From Pedobacter gandavensis (lineage in GTDB: Bacteria > Bacteroidota > Bacteroidia > Sphingobacteriales > Sphingobacteriaceae): 64,000 nucleotides of DNA. The notes under the pieces were generated by a model. It saw only the letters and a program-made list of their open reading frames with translations. It searched no databases and was not told the DNA's origin. Shown here in pieces: positions 9,449-18,136 of the stretch. The translations under genes and the position numbers were made by a program. The stretch lies in contig NZ_WNXC01000006.1 of the NCBI RefSeq assembly GCF_014172405.1, forward strand, positions 186,001 to 250,000, in the 5' to 3' direction. The first letter of the stretch is position 1. Every line of letters begins with the position of its first letter.

Positions 9449-11240
9449 ATTCCATATAATCAGCCTGTCGGGCTAATAATCTTCGATATTTATTAAAGAT
9501 GGTAGTCTTTGAGACGAAGCCAAGATAGCGGTCTTCTTCTGTCAGCACGGGCAAGGCCCAGACATTCTCTTTTTCCATCTTCTGCATCACTAACCTCATT
9601 GGATCATTGATATGAACCGTATCTGGAGCCTCCTCGATTAAATCATTGGCTGTTACTTCCAAATGATCCACATGGTTGATTCCTTTTTTCAGCAATTCTT
9701 CCAAATAGATCAAGCCTTTAAAACTCTGGTCTTCCTGAGCAACTACTGGAAAAACACTTCTTTTAGATTGCAGAATCTCCGTTAGGCGGTCAGTAATCAA
9801 ATCATCCTGATTTAAAATCAGGTAATCTTTTTCTACCAGATATCTCAACTTCATCATGTTCAACACCGTGGAATCTTTGTCTTCATAAGACAACAACTCC
9901 CCTTTTTCCGCCAATGGTTTCGTATAGATCGAGTATTTATGCTTACTGCGATTGATCAGGTAAGAAATCGCAGAAACAATCATTAAAGGCACCATTAATA
10001 CATAACCACCAGTAATTTCTGCGATCAGGAAGATCCCGGTCAGCGGTGCGTGCATAATGGCACTTAAAGAACCAGCCATGCCGGCCACGATAAAATTGGC
10101 CACATTGAGTTGCGCAATACCTAGCGTATTCACAGCAAAGGCGAGCATAAAACCCATCAGCCCCCCCATAATTAAGCTAGGTGCAAAGATTCCACCGTTT
10201 CCACCAGCACTTAAAGTAATCAGCGTTGCTGCAGATTTGGCAAAAAGCGTGGCTAAAGTAAAGATCAACACCAACCATGGCAGGTGGCTATACTCAGAAA
10301 AGATACTGTTGCTAACTACTACAGAATAGTTTCCACCCAACAGATTTTTAATCGTGATGTATCCCTCTCCATATAAGGTAGGGAATAAAAACACCAGTAA
10401 ACCCAACATTAATCCACCTAGAACCACCTTCTTATAAGGATGTTGAATCTTATAAAACGAGCGCTTTATAAAAGCGCTTACTTTGGTAAAATAGATGGAA
10501 AAGAAGCCGATGAACACGGCAAGAATCACATAGTAAATCAGGGCATCCATTTTCCAGCCTTCGGTCACTAAGAAGAACAGCTGTTCATTGTAAAACAACC
10601 TGGCCACTACCGCTGCTGTGGCCGAAGCCAGCAACAAGGGAATAAAGGCAGGAATACTGAATTCTGGGAGCAGAATCTCTACAGCGAACACAATCCCCGC
10701 AATTGGACTATTAAACGCTCCTGCGATCCCCGCAGCAGCTCCACAAGCCAAAAGCATGGTCGTTTCCTTGTAGGACAAGCCCAGGAAACGGCCAACAACA
10801 GATCCGATTCCTGCGCCACTGGTTACAATGGGCGCTTCCAGGCCTGTAGAACCACCAAAGCCTACCGTTAAGGCGGCAGTGATGATTTGAGAATAAATAT
10901 TATGCGGTTCTACCTTACTTGATTTTCTGGAGATGGTGTACAGCAAAGGGGTTAATCCGGTTTCAAATTTCCCTCTTCTAATGAATCGTCTGACATACAT
11001 GACCGACAATAAGATCCCGATAAAGGGGAAAAAGAAGAAGAGGTAATACTTGTATTGCCAATGAAACCCTGTTTGCAGGAAATCCTCAATATGGTGCGTA
11101 ATGGCTTTCAGCAAAGAAGCTGCAAGTCCGGCAAGGACCCCAACAATCAATGCTGCAATTACCAAAAAGTTCCTGTTTGAGATTTTAGTCTTCCGGTATT
11201 GGTTAATTCTGTCTACATAATTTACCATCCGTACATACAT
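9447..11240 (-). CDS. ClC-family chloride channel/transporter with CBS pair
   Basis: A 597-residue inner-membrane protein with about ten hydrophobic helices and a C-terminal pair of CBS domains (about 455-590). ClC signatures are visible: 'GGSTGLEAPIV' (the usual G(K/R)EGP region, gating Glu retained), 'GAFNSPIAGIVFAVE', and 'SAGGNGGIFAPSLIMGG'. ClC proteins conduct Cl- or exchange Cl-/H+; CBS domains usually sense adenine nucleotides. Which mode applies cannot be read directly. The start may be the internal Met at 11228. The GREGP to GLEAP change is a family variation worth noting. The pseudouridine synthase gene lies 10 bp upstream on the same strand, suggesting co-transcription. Confidence 0.92.
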   Translation of the reverse strand: MYVRMVNYVDRINQYRKTKISNRNFLVIAALIVGVLAGLAASLLKAITHHIEDFLQTGFHWQYKYYLFFFFPFIGILLSVMYVRRFIRRGKFETGLTPLLYTISRKSSKVEPHNIYSQIITAALTVGFGGSTGLEAPIVTSGAGIGSVVGRFLGLSYKETTMLLACGAAAGIAGAFNSPIAGIVFAVEILLPEFSIPAFIPLLLASATAAVVARLFYNEQLFFLVTEGWKMDALIYYVILAVFIGFFSIYFTKVSAFIKRSFYKIQHPYKKVVLGGLMLGLLVFLFPTLYGEGYITIKNLLGGNYSVVVSNSIFSEYSHLPWLVLIFTLATLFAKSAATLITLSAGGNGGIFAPSLIMGGLMGFMLAFAVNTLGIAQLNVANFIVAGMAGSLSAIMHAPLTGIFLIAEITGGYVLMVPLMIVSAISYLINRSKHKYSIYTKPLAEKGELLSYEDKDSTVLNMMKLRYLVEKDYLILNQDDLITDRLTEILQSKRSVFPVVAQEDQSFKGLIYLEELLKKGINHVDHLEVTANDLIEEAPDTVHINDPMRLVMQKMEKENVWALPVLTEEDRYLGFVSKTTIFNKYRRLLARQADYME

Positions 11241-11250
11241 ATCTTACTGT

Positions 11251-11997
11251 TTAAGCGTCAAATTTATCAAGTAGTTTGATCAGGGTTGCAAAATCCTTAG
11301 GATATGGTGCATCAATTACGATATCATTACCGTCTAATCCTTTAAACACCAAATGTCTGGCATGTAAAGCAAAACGTTTCATGATCGGAAGCTCTTCATC
11401 ATCTTTAGCAATGCGGTAACCTTTTTTCATGGTCGATAAGAAGACCGGTTTTCCACGGTACATATCATCACCGGCGATTGCTGCGCGCTGAGTAGCCAAA
11501 TGGATCCTGATCTGGTGCATGCGGCCAGTAATTGGCTTACATTCTACCAGGGTATAATGGCGGTAATTTTTTATGGAATTAAAAATGGTTTCTGCACGTT
11601 TACCCTCTTTTCTGTCGATGGTAACGCTCTTATTCCCGTCGTTAAGGATGGGAAGGTCGATAAACAGCTCGTTAAAAGTAAACTGTCCGTCTACCACAGC
11701 ATGGTATACTTTGTTTACTTTACGTTTTTCAAATTGCATCGCAACGTTGCGATAAGCATCAGGAGTTTTTGCGATGATAATCGCGCCTGAGGTTTCTTTG
11801 TCTAAACGATGACATACCTGTGCATCAGCAGAATACTGCTTTGCCAAACGTAATATATTGACCTCGCCTGATCCGCCGCGCTCATCCAGCGAGGCTACAA
11901 ATGGAGGTTTATTTACGACGATATAATCATCGTTTTCGAATAGGATAAGATCTTTAAAAGAAGGATATTTCAATACAGTGGATTTAATACTGCACAA
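11251..11997 (-). CDS. RluA-family pseudouridine synthase
   Basis: A 248-residue enzyme that isomerises uridine to pseudouridine in rRNA or tRNA. The catalytic motif 'CHRLDKETSGAIIIAKTPDA' holds the invariant Asp in HRLDxxTSG. Further family features are 'IVVNKPPFVASLDERGG' near the N-terminus and 'CKPITGRMHQIRIHLA' for the RNA-binding fold. There is no S4 domain, so it resembles the RluA/RluC-like short forms. The target position cannot be told from sequence. It sits 5 bp downstream of the PhoB-type regulator and 10 bp upstream of the ClC gene on the same strand, likely one transcript. Confidence 0.9.
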   Translation of the reverse strand: MCSIKSTVLKYPSFKDLILFENDDYIVVNKPPFVASLDERGGSGEVNILRLAKQYSADAQVCHRLDKETSGAIIIAKTPDAYRNVAMQFEKRKVNKVYHAVVDGQFTFNELFIDLPILNDGNKSVTIDRKEGKRAETIFNSIKNYRHYTLVECKPITGRMHQIRIHLATQRAAIAGDDMYRGKPVFLSTMKKGYRIAKDDEELPIMKRFALHARHLVFKGLDGNDIVIDAPYPKDFATLIKLLDKFDA

Positions 11998-12002
11998 AAA
12001 TA

Positions 12003-12692
12003 CTAAGAAAGTTCGAATTTATAGCCTACACCCTTTACAGTTGCCACATAAGTCTCGCCTAATTTCTCACGAAGTTTACGGATATGCACGTCAATTGTAC
12101 GGTTGGTAACCACCACTGAATCTTCCCAAATGTTTTTAAGGATGGACTCTCTCGTGTATACTTTTCCCGGTTTAGAGGCCAATAGGTACAATAATTCGAA
12201 TTCTTTTTTGGCTAAGACCACTTTTTGTCCGCCCTGAAATACCAGGTAAGCTTCTCTGTCAATTACCAGATCGCCGATTTCTACTTTATTATCAGAAACC
12301 TCATCTGCGCTTGAATTTCTTCTTAATATGGCATTAATTCTACTCACTAAGGCACGTGGTTTAATCGGTTTGGCGATATAATCATCCGCACCAACATTAA
12401 ATCCGGCAATCTCTGAGTACTCTTCACTTCTGGCGGTTAGGAACACCATGAAGGTATTTTTAAACTCTGGAATGGCACGCATTAACCTGCAAGCCTCTAT
12501 CCCATCCATTTTAGGCATCATGATGTCAAGGATGATCAAATCAGGATGAACCTTCTTTGCTACCGTAATTCCTTCTTGGCCATTACTAGCCAAAAAAACC
12601 TGATATCCTTCTTTTTTCAAGTTGTACTCGATCAATTCAAGGATATCAGGTTCATCATCAACAATTAGTATCTTTTGTTTTACGGTGCTCAT
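12003..12692 (-). CDS. OmpR/PhoB-family response regulator
   Basis: A 229-residue two-domain regulator. The receiver (about 7-125) shows 'ILIVDDEPDI', phospho-acceptor Asp in 'LIILDIMMPKMDG', 'FLTAR' and the conserved Lys in 'DDYIAKPIKP'. A winged-helix DNA-binding domain follows at about 140-228 ('LAKKEFELLYLLASKPGKV', 'RTIDVHIRKLREKLG', 'VKGVGYKF'). No histidine kinase is adjacent, so its input is unknown. It begins a leftward set with the RluA-type gene. The closest functional analogue by sequence is PhoB, but phosphate control is not shown here. Confidence 0.92.
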   Translation of the reverse strand: MSTVKQKILIVDDEPDILELIEYNLKKEGYQVFLASNGQEGITVAKKVHPDLIILDIMMPKMDGIEACRLMRAIPEFKNTFMVFLTARSEEYSEIAGFNVGADDYIAKPIKPRALVSRINAILRRNSSADEVSDNKVEIGDLVIDREAYLVFQGGQKVVLAKKEFELLYLLASKPGKVYTRESILKNIWEDSVVVTNRTIDVHIRKLREKLGETYVATVKGVGYKFELS

Positions 12693-12797
12693 AGCTTTAA
12701 ATATTTGTTACGAAATTAGGTAATCAATTATAATATACCGTTAAACCCAAGTTAACAAATTGTTAAGTAACTCCAGTGTGTTAACACGGATTTAGGA

Positions 12798-13904
12798 TTA
12801 TTTTAAGGTTTTATTTAAGAAAGCATCCAACTCTTCCCCACGTAGATTCTTCGCAATGATTTTTCCGTTAGGGTCTAATAAAAAGGAACTTGGGATCGCT
12901 TCGATCTCATACATTCTCACTACCGGACCGTCAAAATCTTTCAATTCACCAGCATGAGTCCATGTTAAATGATCTGCATCAATGGCACCTTTCCAGGCAG
13001 CAGCGTCTTTATCCAATGAAATTCCAAGCACTGTAAAGTTCTTATCTTTGTAAGTATTGTAAGCTTTTACCAGGTTTGGATTCTCCTCGCGACAAGGTCT
13101 GCACCAGGAAGCCCAGAAATCAATCAGCACATATTTACCTTTAAAGTCTGACAATTTCACTGGTTTACCATCAATACCGGCAATGGTAAAGTCTGGTGCT
13201 TGTTGTCCTACTGACAAAGATTTTAGCTTAGACATTTTGCTTACAAACTCCGCTACTGCAGGGTTGTCACTGAAATTGCTTTTGATTTTATCTGAGTAAT
13301 CCACCATTTCCTTCTCAAATTCAGCAGGATTTAGCAAGTTGATCGCATAAAAACCAGCCAATGAATTGCTGTTTTCCTGAGCAAATTTCAATACTGCCTT
13401 ATTTAATCCATTGATTTCTTCCATGTATTTAGGTTTGAATTGCTCCATGATCGCCTCTCTTTTAGCAGGCTGTGCAGCTGAAGCTTCTTCAAATTGAGAT
13501 TGGATAGCGCCAAGCTTCTGCATATATTGGTTTTTAACCGTATTCAGTTCTTGTAACTTATCCGCTTCTTCCGCACCAGATGTAGTATATCCTAAGTTTT
13601 TGTCTTGTAAATCAGCAGCGATTTTAATGTCGTCTCCATTCTTGGCAATGATCATATATTCTTTCTGGCCAGCAGAGATTCTAAAGAAATCTACGCCTGG
13701 TGTGCTGTGTGAGAATTTAAACTCTCCTTTTTCAGAAAACACGGTTGAATCCAAAGGAAGTACATTTTCTTTTTGTAAACCATATAAGTAAACTTTACTT
13801 TGAGGCGTTGCATTTTTAAATTCTCCGGTGATGGTAAACTTACTTTTATCTTTACATGCAGTAAATGCAAAACAGATCAATAACAGATATCCGAGTTTTT
13901 TCAT
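12798..13904 (-). CDS. TlpA-like thioredoxin-fold lipoprotein (DUF4369 plus AhpC/TSA)
   Basis: A 368-residue periplasmic or surface lipoprotein. The signal peptide ends at a lipobox-like 'CFAFTACKDK'. A DUF4369 domain spans about 22-130, followed by a helical linker and a thioredoxin-fold domain at about 230-368. The redox motif is 'WASWCRPCREENP' (CxxC) and the cis-Pro loop is 'YEIEAIPSSFLLDPNG'. Such proteins reduce disulfides of exported proteins in Bacteroidota. It is downstream of gatB (88 bp) with an inverted repeat between them, so it may have its own promoter. A relative lacking the thioredoxin domain occurs at 37392-38075. Confidence 0.9.
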   Translation of the reverse strand: MKKLGYLLLICFAFTACKDKSKFTITGEFKNATPQSKVYLYGLQKENVLPLDSTVFSEKGEFKFSHSTPGVDFFRISAGQKEYMIIAKNGDDIKIAADLQDKNLGYTTSGAEEADKLQELNTVKNQYMQKLGAIQSQFEEASAAQPAKREAIMEQFKPKYMEEINGLNKAVLKFAQENSNSLAGFYAINLLNPAEFEKEMVDYSDKIKSNFSDNPAVAEFVSKMSKLKSLSVGQQAPDFTIAGIDGKPVKLSDFKGKYVLIDFWASWCRPCREENPNLVKAYNTYKDKNFTVLGISLDKDAAAWKGAIDADHLTWTHAGELKDFDGPVVRMYEIEAIPSSFLLDPNGKIIAKNLRGEELDAFLNKTLK

Positions 13905-13937
13905 TTGTATATATTTGTTTTTAACGGTTATGAAGCT

Positions 13938-13974
13938 ATCATCAGCACATTCCTAAAGCTTATCAGCTGATGAT
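13938..13974. repeat. Inverted repeat between gatB and tlpA-like gene
   Basis: atcatcagc at 13938-13946 pairs with gctgatgat at 13966-13974, around a 19-nt loop. It sits just past the gatB stop. Without a T tract it is a weak terminator candidate; it could be an operator. Confidence 0.4.
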
Positions 13975-13991
13975 GGTTCATTTGTATTCTT

Positions 13992-15455
13992 TTACTTTAA
14001 TTTTTCTTGTAACAATTCGTTTATTTTCTGGGCGTCTGCTTTTCCTTTGGCCAGTTTCATCACTTCACCAACAAACAGTCCAAGCACGCCTTTTTTACCT
14101 TTTTTGTAAGCCTGTACCTGGGCATCAAATTTCGCCAGTACTTCGTCTACAAAACCAGATAATTCATCGCTATTCTCTACAATCAATAGATTCAGGGAAG
14201 CAGCTATCGTCATTGCTTCTGCTTCGGGATGTTTAATCAATTCCGGAAGCAATTGTTGTAAAGCAATTTGCTGCGTAATCTTCTTATCATCTACGAGGTT
14301 GATCAATTGAGCCAGTTGTTCGGGGGCCAGTTTAAACTCAGCAATACTGAGCTCCTGCTCATTTAGCAAGGCTCTGATAGAACCGGTAAGCCAGTTGACC
14401 AGGCTTTTCTTGTTGCCAACGGTAGATAAAGCGCTATTAAAATAGGCTAACAAATCGCGGTCTTCAGAAAGCATTGCCGCCTCGGAAGCATTAACGCCAA
14501 AATCTGCAACTAATTGCTTAGAGATTTCTGCGGGTAATGCGGGCATATCAAACTTAATTTGCGCCAGCCATTCGGCAGAGATGTGTATCGGAGGAAGGTC
14601 AGGATCAGGGAAATAACGGTAATCATTGGCCTCTTCCTTGGTTCTCATCGGGGCAGTTGTGCCTTGATCAGCGTCGAAATTCAGGGTACTTTGGATGATT
14701 CTACCTCCTGCAGAAATTACTTCCTGTTGACGGTTGAATTCAAATTCCATCGCTCTGCGCACATTACGAATAGAGTTCAGGTTTTTCACCTCACAGCGTG
14801 TACCGAATTCCGTAGTTCCGAATTTACGGATTGAAATGTTTGCATCGCAACGCAAGCTACCTTCTTCCATATTACCATCGCTCACATCCAGGTGACGCAC
14901 CAGTTTCCTGATTTCTAACAATAAGGCAGCCGCTTCTTCCGCAGAACGGATATCAGGCTCGGTCACAATTTCAATCAGGGGAACTCCTGCCCTGTTCAAG
15001 TCTACAAAAGAGTAACGATCATCCTGATCGTGTAAGCTCTTTCCTGCATCCTCTTCCAGGTGAATTCTGTTGATACCGATTCTTTTTTCCTCTCCATTTG
15101 ACAAAGTCACATTAAGAAAACCATTCTGACAGATCGGCTTATTGTCTTGCGTAATCTGGTATCCTTTTGGAAGATCCGCATAGAAATAATTTTTACGGTC
15201 AAAATAATTCAGTTCATTAATGGTACAATTCAAAGCCAAACCCATTCTAACGGCTTTAGCCACCACCTCTTTATTGAGTTTTGGTAAAGCACCGGGTAAG
15301 GCAAGGGAGACTGCAGAAATGTGTTCATTGGGTTTAGCCCCAAAAGAAGCACTATCTGAAGAGAAGATTTTTGATTTTGTATTTAGCTGTACGTGGATTT
15401 CTAAACCAGATACCAATTCAAATTCTGATGGAGAAACTGCTGTATTCGTACTCAT
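13992..15455 (-). CDS. gatB: Aspartyl/glutamyl-tRNA amidotransferase subunit B
   Basis: A 487-residue subunit of the GatCAB complex, which converts misacylated Glu-tRNA(Gln) or Asp-tRNA(Asn) to the correct amide form in the cytoplasm. The N-terminal 'FELVSGLEIHVQLNTKSKIF' and the signature 'VDLNRAGVPLIEIVTEPDI' are diagnostic; the helical tail with the YqeY-like domain ends in 'KINELLQEKL'. The length is normal for the family. gatA and gatC are not in the window, as is common in Bacteroidota where the genes are scattered. It is a core housekeeping gene and shows the region is chromosomal. Confidence 0.97.
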   Translation of the reverse strand: MSTNTAVSPSEFELVSGLEIHVQLNTKSKIFSSDSASFGAKPNEHISAVSLALPGALPKLNKEVVAKAVRMGLALNCTINELNYFDRKNYFYADLPKGYQITQDNKPICQNGFLNVTLSNGEEKRIGINRIHLEEDAGKSLHDQDDRYSFVDLNRAGVPLIEIVTEPDIRSAEEAAALLLEIRKLVRHLDVSDGNMEEGSLRCDANISIRKFGTTEFGTRCEVKNLNSIRNVRRAMEFEFNRQQEVISAGGRIIQSTLNFDADQGTTAPMRTKEEANDYRYFPDPDLPPIHISAEWLAQIKFDMPALPAEISKQLVADFGVNASEAAMLSEDRDLLAYFNSALSTVGNKKSLVNWLTGSIRALLNEQELSIAEFKLAPEQLAQLINLVDDKKITQQIALQQLLPELIKHPEAEAMTIAASLNLLIVENSDELSGFVDEVLAKFDAQVQAYKKGKKGVLGLFVGEVMKLAKGKADAQKINELLQEKLK

Positions 15456-15657
15456 TTATAAGCAAAGGTTAAAACTTGATTTTCGATGTATTAGATAGAC
15501 AAATATAACGGAATTGAGCATTAACCGGGCAGTTTCCATCTATAATTATACAGTACAGCAAAAGTTTAACGCTGCGATTACGCAAATTTTCTTGGTTTAG
15601 GCAAGCTAAGTGAAGCTTCCGGTTCTCTATGCGATGCCTGGATTGCGTTGCCAGTAG

Positions 15658-15978
15658 TTACTTAGCCATGAGCTGGTAGACTTCATTCATATAGATGGAC
15701 TCCTCTATTGCCAGCTTAAAGTTTTCAAACTCCTCATAACAAAAGGCAAAGCAGATGTCGTCATTTGGAGTATGTAAAATAATTCGCTCTACTTCATCCG
15801 GAAAGGGCAGACTGTTTTTTTGAAAAGGAAGGCTAAAAACCACCCCTCTAAATGCTGCAAAAGCATCCATACTGAAATTCAGCAACAAATTATTATGCCA
15901 CAGATAATACATCTTACACCCAACGCAGCTACTGATCACCGTATCTCCTTTGGTACTTAACACTCTTGTTTTGCACAT
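15658..15978 (-). CDS. Small conserved Cys-rich protein, possibly DUF6686-like
   Basis: A 106-residue protein. The N-terminus has 'MCKTRVLSTKGDTVISSCVG' and then 'CKMYYLWHNNLL', three cysteines that could bind a metal. The C-terminal half is helical ('CYEEFENFKLAIEESIYMNE'). It resembles the short DUF6686-type proteins of Bacteroidota by memory of the pattern only; the assignment is uncertain. It stands alone between gatB and the haem gene. No function can be assigned. Confidence 0.65.
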   Translation of the reverse strand: MCKTRVLSTKGDTVISSCVGCKMYYLWHNNLLLNFSMDAFAAFRGVVFSLPFQKNSLPFPDEVERIILHTPNDDICFAFCYEEFENFKLAIEESIYMNEVYQLMAK

Positions 15979-16211
15979 GCGATTCTATATTTAAATTTAA
16001 GGTTACGCTCTATTTTCTGCCCGTTTTGGTTGTTTACCATTGGATTGGAAGCCCAATACGCGTAATAAGTCATTCTTTCCAGCGTTAAAAAAGACAATTG
16101 TTTTTCTTTAATTATTTTTAATCATTCTAAATAGTAAGCAAATATGCTTACATTTACCAATATGTTAGCAACGCAAGAAGGATTATTTTCAACCTTTAAC
16201 CCAACACCTTT

Positions 16212-17237
16212 ATGATCACCGCAACCAACACCCTTAAAGAAAAATACGAAGCCTATAAAATTGCAAATCCAAAAAAACGCATCAGAGAAGCGGCGCAGGA
16301 ATTACAGGTAAGTGAAGCCGAATTACTAATGACCGGATTGGGAACCACCGTCACCTTTCTGGAGCCTGACTTCGAGAAAATCCTGGAATCTGTCACCTCA
16401 TTAGGTTATGTGATGGCCTTAACCCGCAATGAATATTGTGTGAACGAAAGAAAAGGTGTTTATGAAGACATCTCCTTTACGCCACATGCAGGTCTTGTTT
16501 TAGGTGCAGACATCGACTTACGTTTGTTCTTACGTCAGTGGAAACATGGTTTCGCCGTAGCAGAAAATGACCGTCAGAGTTTACAGTTTTTTGATGCTTA
16601 TGGTACTGCGTTACATAAAATTTACCTGACCGACCGCAGCAATGTGGAAGCCTATGAAGCTTTAGTTGCCAAATTCCGCAAAGCGGAACAGCAAGCAGTG
16701 TTGATTGAACCTGCTCCGGAAGCTGCTCCGGCTTCGGAACTCCCGGATTCAGAAATTGATGTTGCTGGTTTTCAGGAGGCCTGGAACAAAATGGGCGATA
16801 GCCATGAGTTTTTCATGTTGTTGAGAAAGTTCAAAGTAACCAGAAGTCAAGCGTTGCGCCTTGCACCAGCAGGAAGAGCAAAAGAAACTACGGTTGAAGG
16901 TTTTAGAAAAGCGATGTCGGCTTGTTCAGAAAAACAGGTTCCAGTAATGGTTTTCACAGGAAATTCAGGTTGTATCCAGATTCACAGCGGAAATATCACA
17001 AAGCTCGTAGATATGGGTCCATGGTTTAATGTTTTAGATCCAGAATTTAATTTGCACCTTCGTGAGGATGAAGTTCGTAGCGTATGGCAGGTGGTAAAAC
17101 CTTCTACCGATGGCGATGTCAACTCTATCGAATTGTTTGACAAAAACGGAGAAATGATTGTTCAATTTTTTGGTAAACGTAAGCCTGGAATTCCTGAATT
17201 AGAGAGCTGGCGTGAAGTCCTGAAAGAATCGCTTTAA
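16212..17237 (+). CDS. hmuS: HemS/HmuS-type hemin-degrading factor
   Basis: A 341-residue cytoplasmic haem-handling protein with two tandem HemS repeats: about 5-165 ('LKEKYEAYKIANPKKRIREA', 'LTRNEYCVNERKGVYEDISF') and about 190-341 ('MVFTGNSGCIQIHSGNI'). HemS-type proteins receive haem from the inner-membrane importer and degrade or store it for iron supply. The usual partner genes (TonB haem receptor, HmuTUV) are not in the window. An AT-rich upstream region (16100-16160) with near-palindromic 'aatcatt' elements could hold an iron-responsive operator, but this is weak. A 44-aa membrane protein gene follows after 1 bp, so the two are coupled. Confidence 0.88.
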   Translation: MITATNTLKEKYEAYKIANPKKRIREAAQELQVSEAELLMTGLGTTVTFLEPDFEKILESVTSLGYVMALTRNEYCVNERKGVYEDISFTPHAGLVLGADIDLRLFLRQWKHGFAVAENDRQSLQFFDAYGTALHKIYLTDRSNVEAYEALVAKFRKAEQQAVLIEPAPEAAPASELPDSEIDVAGFQEAWNKMGDSHEFFMLLRKFKVTRSQALRLAPAGRAKETTVEGFRKAMSACSEKQVPVMVFTGNSGCIQIHSGNITKLVDMGPWFNVLDPEFNLHLREDEVRSVWQVVKPSTDGDVNSIELFDKNGEMIVQFFGKRKPGIPELESWREVLKESL

Positions 17238-17238
17238 A

Positions 17239-17373
17239 ATGACAAATACACCCACATCAGAAAAAAAAGCCGCCATTTTAAAATGGGTAAAAAAGTTTGG
17301 TATCTGGGGATTTTTATTCTTCCTCATCAAAGGTTTGCTATGGCTGGCACTTGGTTACTGGGTGATCAAGTGA
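17239..17373 (+). CDS. Small single-span membrane protein coupled to hmuS
   Basis: A 44-residue frame starting one base after the hmuS stop. The N-terminus is polar and basic (MTNTPTSEKKAAILKWVKKF) and is followed by one hydrophobic helix 'GIWGFLFFLIKGLLWLALG'. Spacing indicates translational coupling with hmuS, and a strong terminator directly follows, so the frame is inside the transcript. It may be a small membrane subunit or anchor; no function is known to me. Confidence 0.7.
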   Translation: MTNTPTSEKKAAILKWVKKFGIWGFLFFLIKGLLWLALGYWVIK

Positions 17374-17386
17374 TCAATAGATTATG

Positions 17387-17416
17387 AAAAGGAGGTGTTC
17401 ACACCTCCTTTTTTTT
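17387..17416 (+). terminator. Rho-independent terminator after hmuS operon
   Basis: A GC-rich stem ggaggtg (17391-17397) / cacctcc (17402-17408) extends through flanking A/T pairs, followed by a run of eight T. It ends the hmuS plus small membrane protein transcript, and the minus strand LytTR gene ends just beyond. Confidence 0.9.
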
Positions 17417-17427
17417 GCTTACTGATA

Positions 17428-18135
17428 TTAAAAATTCTTTTGCGCGATGTAATTTTGTAACTGTTGGCGGTACGCTTCCCCAATCGGAATCTCCACTCCG
17501 GCAATGGTCAGTTGCGATTTCTGAATCGATTCGATTTTATTCAATGCCACAATATACGAGCGATGCACGCGCATAAAATGCACTGGATTTAACCGTTCTT
17601 CAACAACTTTGAGGCCCATTCTTGTGGTTACCGGCTTTCCTTCTACATTATTGATTTTAACATAATCTTTCATGCCTTCAATAAAAGTGATTTCCTGTAG
17701 CTTCACCTTCACCAGGGCGTAGTTGGCATTGACGAAAAAATGATCGTTTTCATCCAGAACCACCCTATTTTGCAAACGCTTACTTTGATACAAAGCCTGG
17801 GCCTTTTGTACCGCTTTCAAAAACCTATGAAATGGAACCGGTTTAATCAAATAGTCTACTACGTCCAGCTCAAAACCATCCAGGGCATGCTCTCCATAGG
17901 CGGTTACCAAAATGACCATTGGTGGGTGTTCCATGGACCTGATTAATTCCAATCCATTCAGACCAGGCATTTGTATATCCATAAAGATCAGATCTACCTG
18001 TTCTTTTTTAAGGATTTCCAACACCTCCAAAGGCTTCCGACAACAAGCCACAACGTTCAAAAACGGAATCTGACGTACATTGTCTTCCAACAAATCCAAA
18101 GCTGGTTTCTCGTCATCAAGGAGTAAACAATTCAT
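17428..18135 (-). CDS. LytTR-type response regulator
   Basis: A 235-residue regulator with receiver (about 1-115: 'CLLLDDEKPALDLL', Asp in 'LIFMDIQMPGLNG', Lys in 'DYLIKPVPFHRF') and a LytTR DNA-binding domain (about 135-232: 'EITFIEGMKDYVKIN', 'HFMRVHRSYIVALNKIESI'). It is the partner of the LytS-like kinase whose gene ends 1 bp upstream. The targets of this pair are not visible; the nearest candidate is the receptor operon at 19320-23649. Confidence 0.93.
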   Translation of the reverse strand: MNCLLLDDEKPALDLLEDNVRQIPFLNVVACCRKPLEVLEILKKEQVDLIFMDIQMPGLNGLELIRSMEHPPMVILVTAYGEHALDGFELDVVDYLIKPVPFHRFLKAVQKAQALYQSKRLQNRVVLDENDHFFVNANYALVKVKLQEITFIEGMKDYVKINNVEGKPVTTRMGLKVVEERLNPVHFMRVHRSYIVALNKIESIQKSQLTIAGVEIPIGEAYRQQLQNYIAQKNF

Positions 18136-18136
18136 A

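Noticed and set aside
16100..16165. Fur box upstream of hmuS
   Set aside because: Only fragments of the consensus are present and the region is AT-rich enough to give them by chance.
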